NCBI GenBank assembly: GCA_945486175.1
Contig: CALYTA010000074.1
Location: 1 to 6,047, forward strand
Direction: 5' to 3'
Source of the DNA: an uncultured Clostridia bacterium
Lineage (GTDB): Bacteria; Bacillota; Clostridia; Oscillospirales; Butyricicoccaceae
Length of the DNA stretch: 6,047 bases
A model generated the notes under the pieces. The model did not search any database, was not told the DNA's origin, and saw only the letters and a program-made list of their open reading frames with translations. The position numbers and the translations under genes are program-made. Shown one piece after another: positions 6,017-6,047 of this stretch (positions are counted from its first letter, which is position 1; the number at the start of each line of letters is the position of its first letter).

Positions 6017-6047
6017 TTCTTTCAAAAAATTTCTCTCTATCTCCAGG

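Noticed and set aside
6002..6025. Upstream TTG start for the transporter, adding eight residues.
   Set aside because: The added segment KEREGKT is encoded by the ribosome binding site region itself; the ATG at 6001 has a well-spaced GAGGG.

Overview
The window is a compact hexuronate (D-glucuronate) uptake and catabolism cluster. All five genes lie on the minus strand, so transcription runs from high to low coordinates. In that order they are: a GPH-family sugar/cation symporter (4610-6001), a HAD-superfamily hydrolase of unknown role (3659-4504), mannonate dehydratase uxuA (2469-3539), glucuronate isomerase uxaC (1050-2450), and a fructuronate reductase (uxuB-like, polyol dehydrogenase family). 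The uxuB-like gene starts at 1022 and runs off the left edge of the window.

Pathway: the symporter probably imports a hexuronate or hexuronide. UxaC isomerises D-glucuronate to D-fructuronate, the UxuB-like enzyme reduces this to D-mannonate with NADH, and UxuA dehydrates mannonate to 2-keto-3-deoxygluconate. The next steps (KDG kinase and KDPG aldolase) and a dedicated regulator are not in the window.

Layout and control: uxuA, uxaC and uxuB are closely spaced (gaps of 18 and 27 bases) and look like one transcription unit. A good sigma-A-type promoter (TTGACA, 17-base spacer, TACTAT) lies in the 119-base gap between the HAD gene and uxuA, with a perfect AAGGAGG ribosome binding site downstream. 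No U-tract terminator is visible between the HAD gene and uxuA, so read-through from the transporter side is also possible. The 105-base gap between transporter and HAD gene holds a strong GC-rich hairpin without a U-tract, which may be an RNA-processing or stability element.

Organism: the GC-rich codon use (by eye a little over 50% GC), strong AGGAGG-type ribosome binding sites, the short (356-residue) UxuA and the style of the UxuB-like protein suggest a Gram-positive gut anaerobe of the Clostridia, perhaps in the Oscillospiraceae/Butyricicoccus neighbourhood. This placement is inference only. I saw no mobile element, CRISPR array, tRNA or rRNA. The long plus-strand open frames are in exact register opposite the real genes and are shadows. 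The most open questions are the role of the HAD protein, the operator and promoter before uxuA, and the intergenic hairpin.
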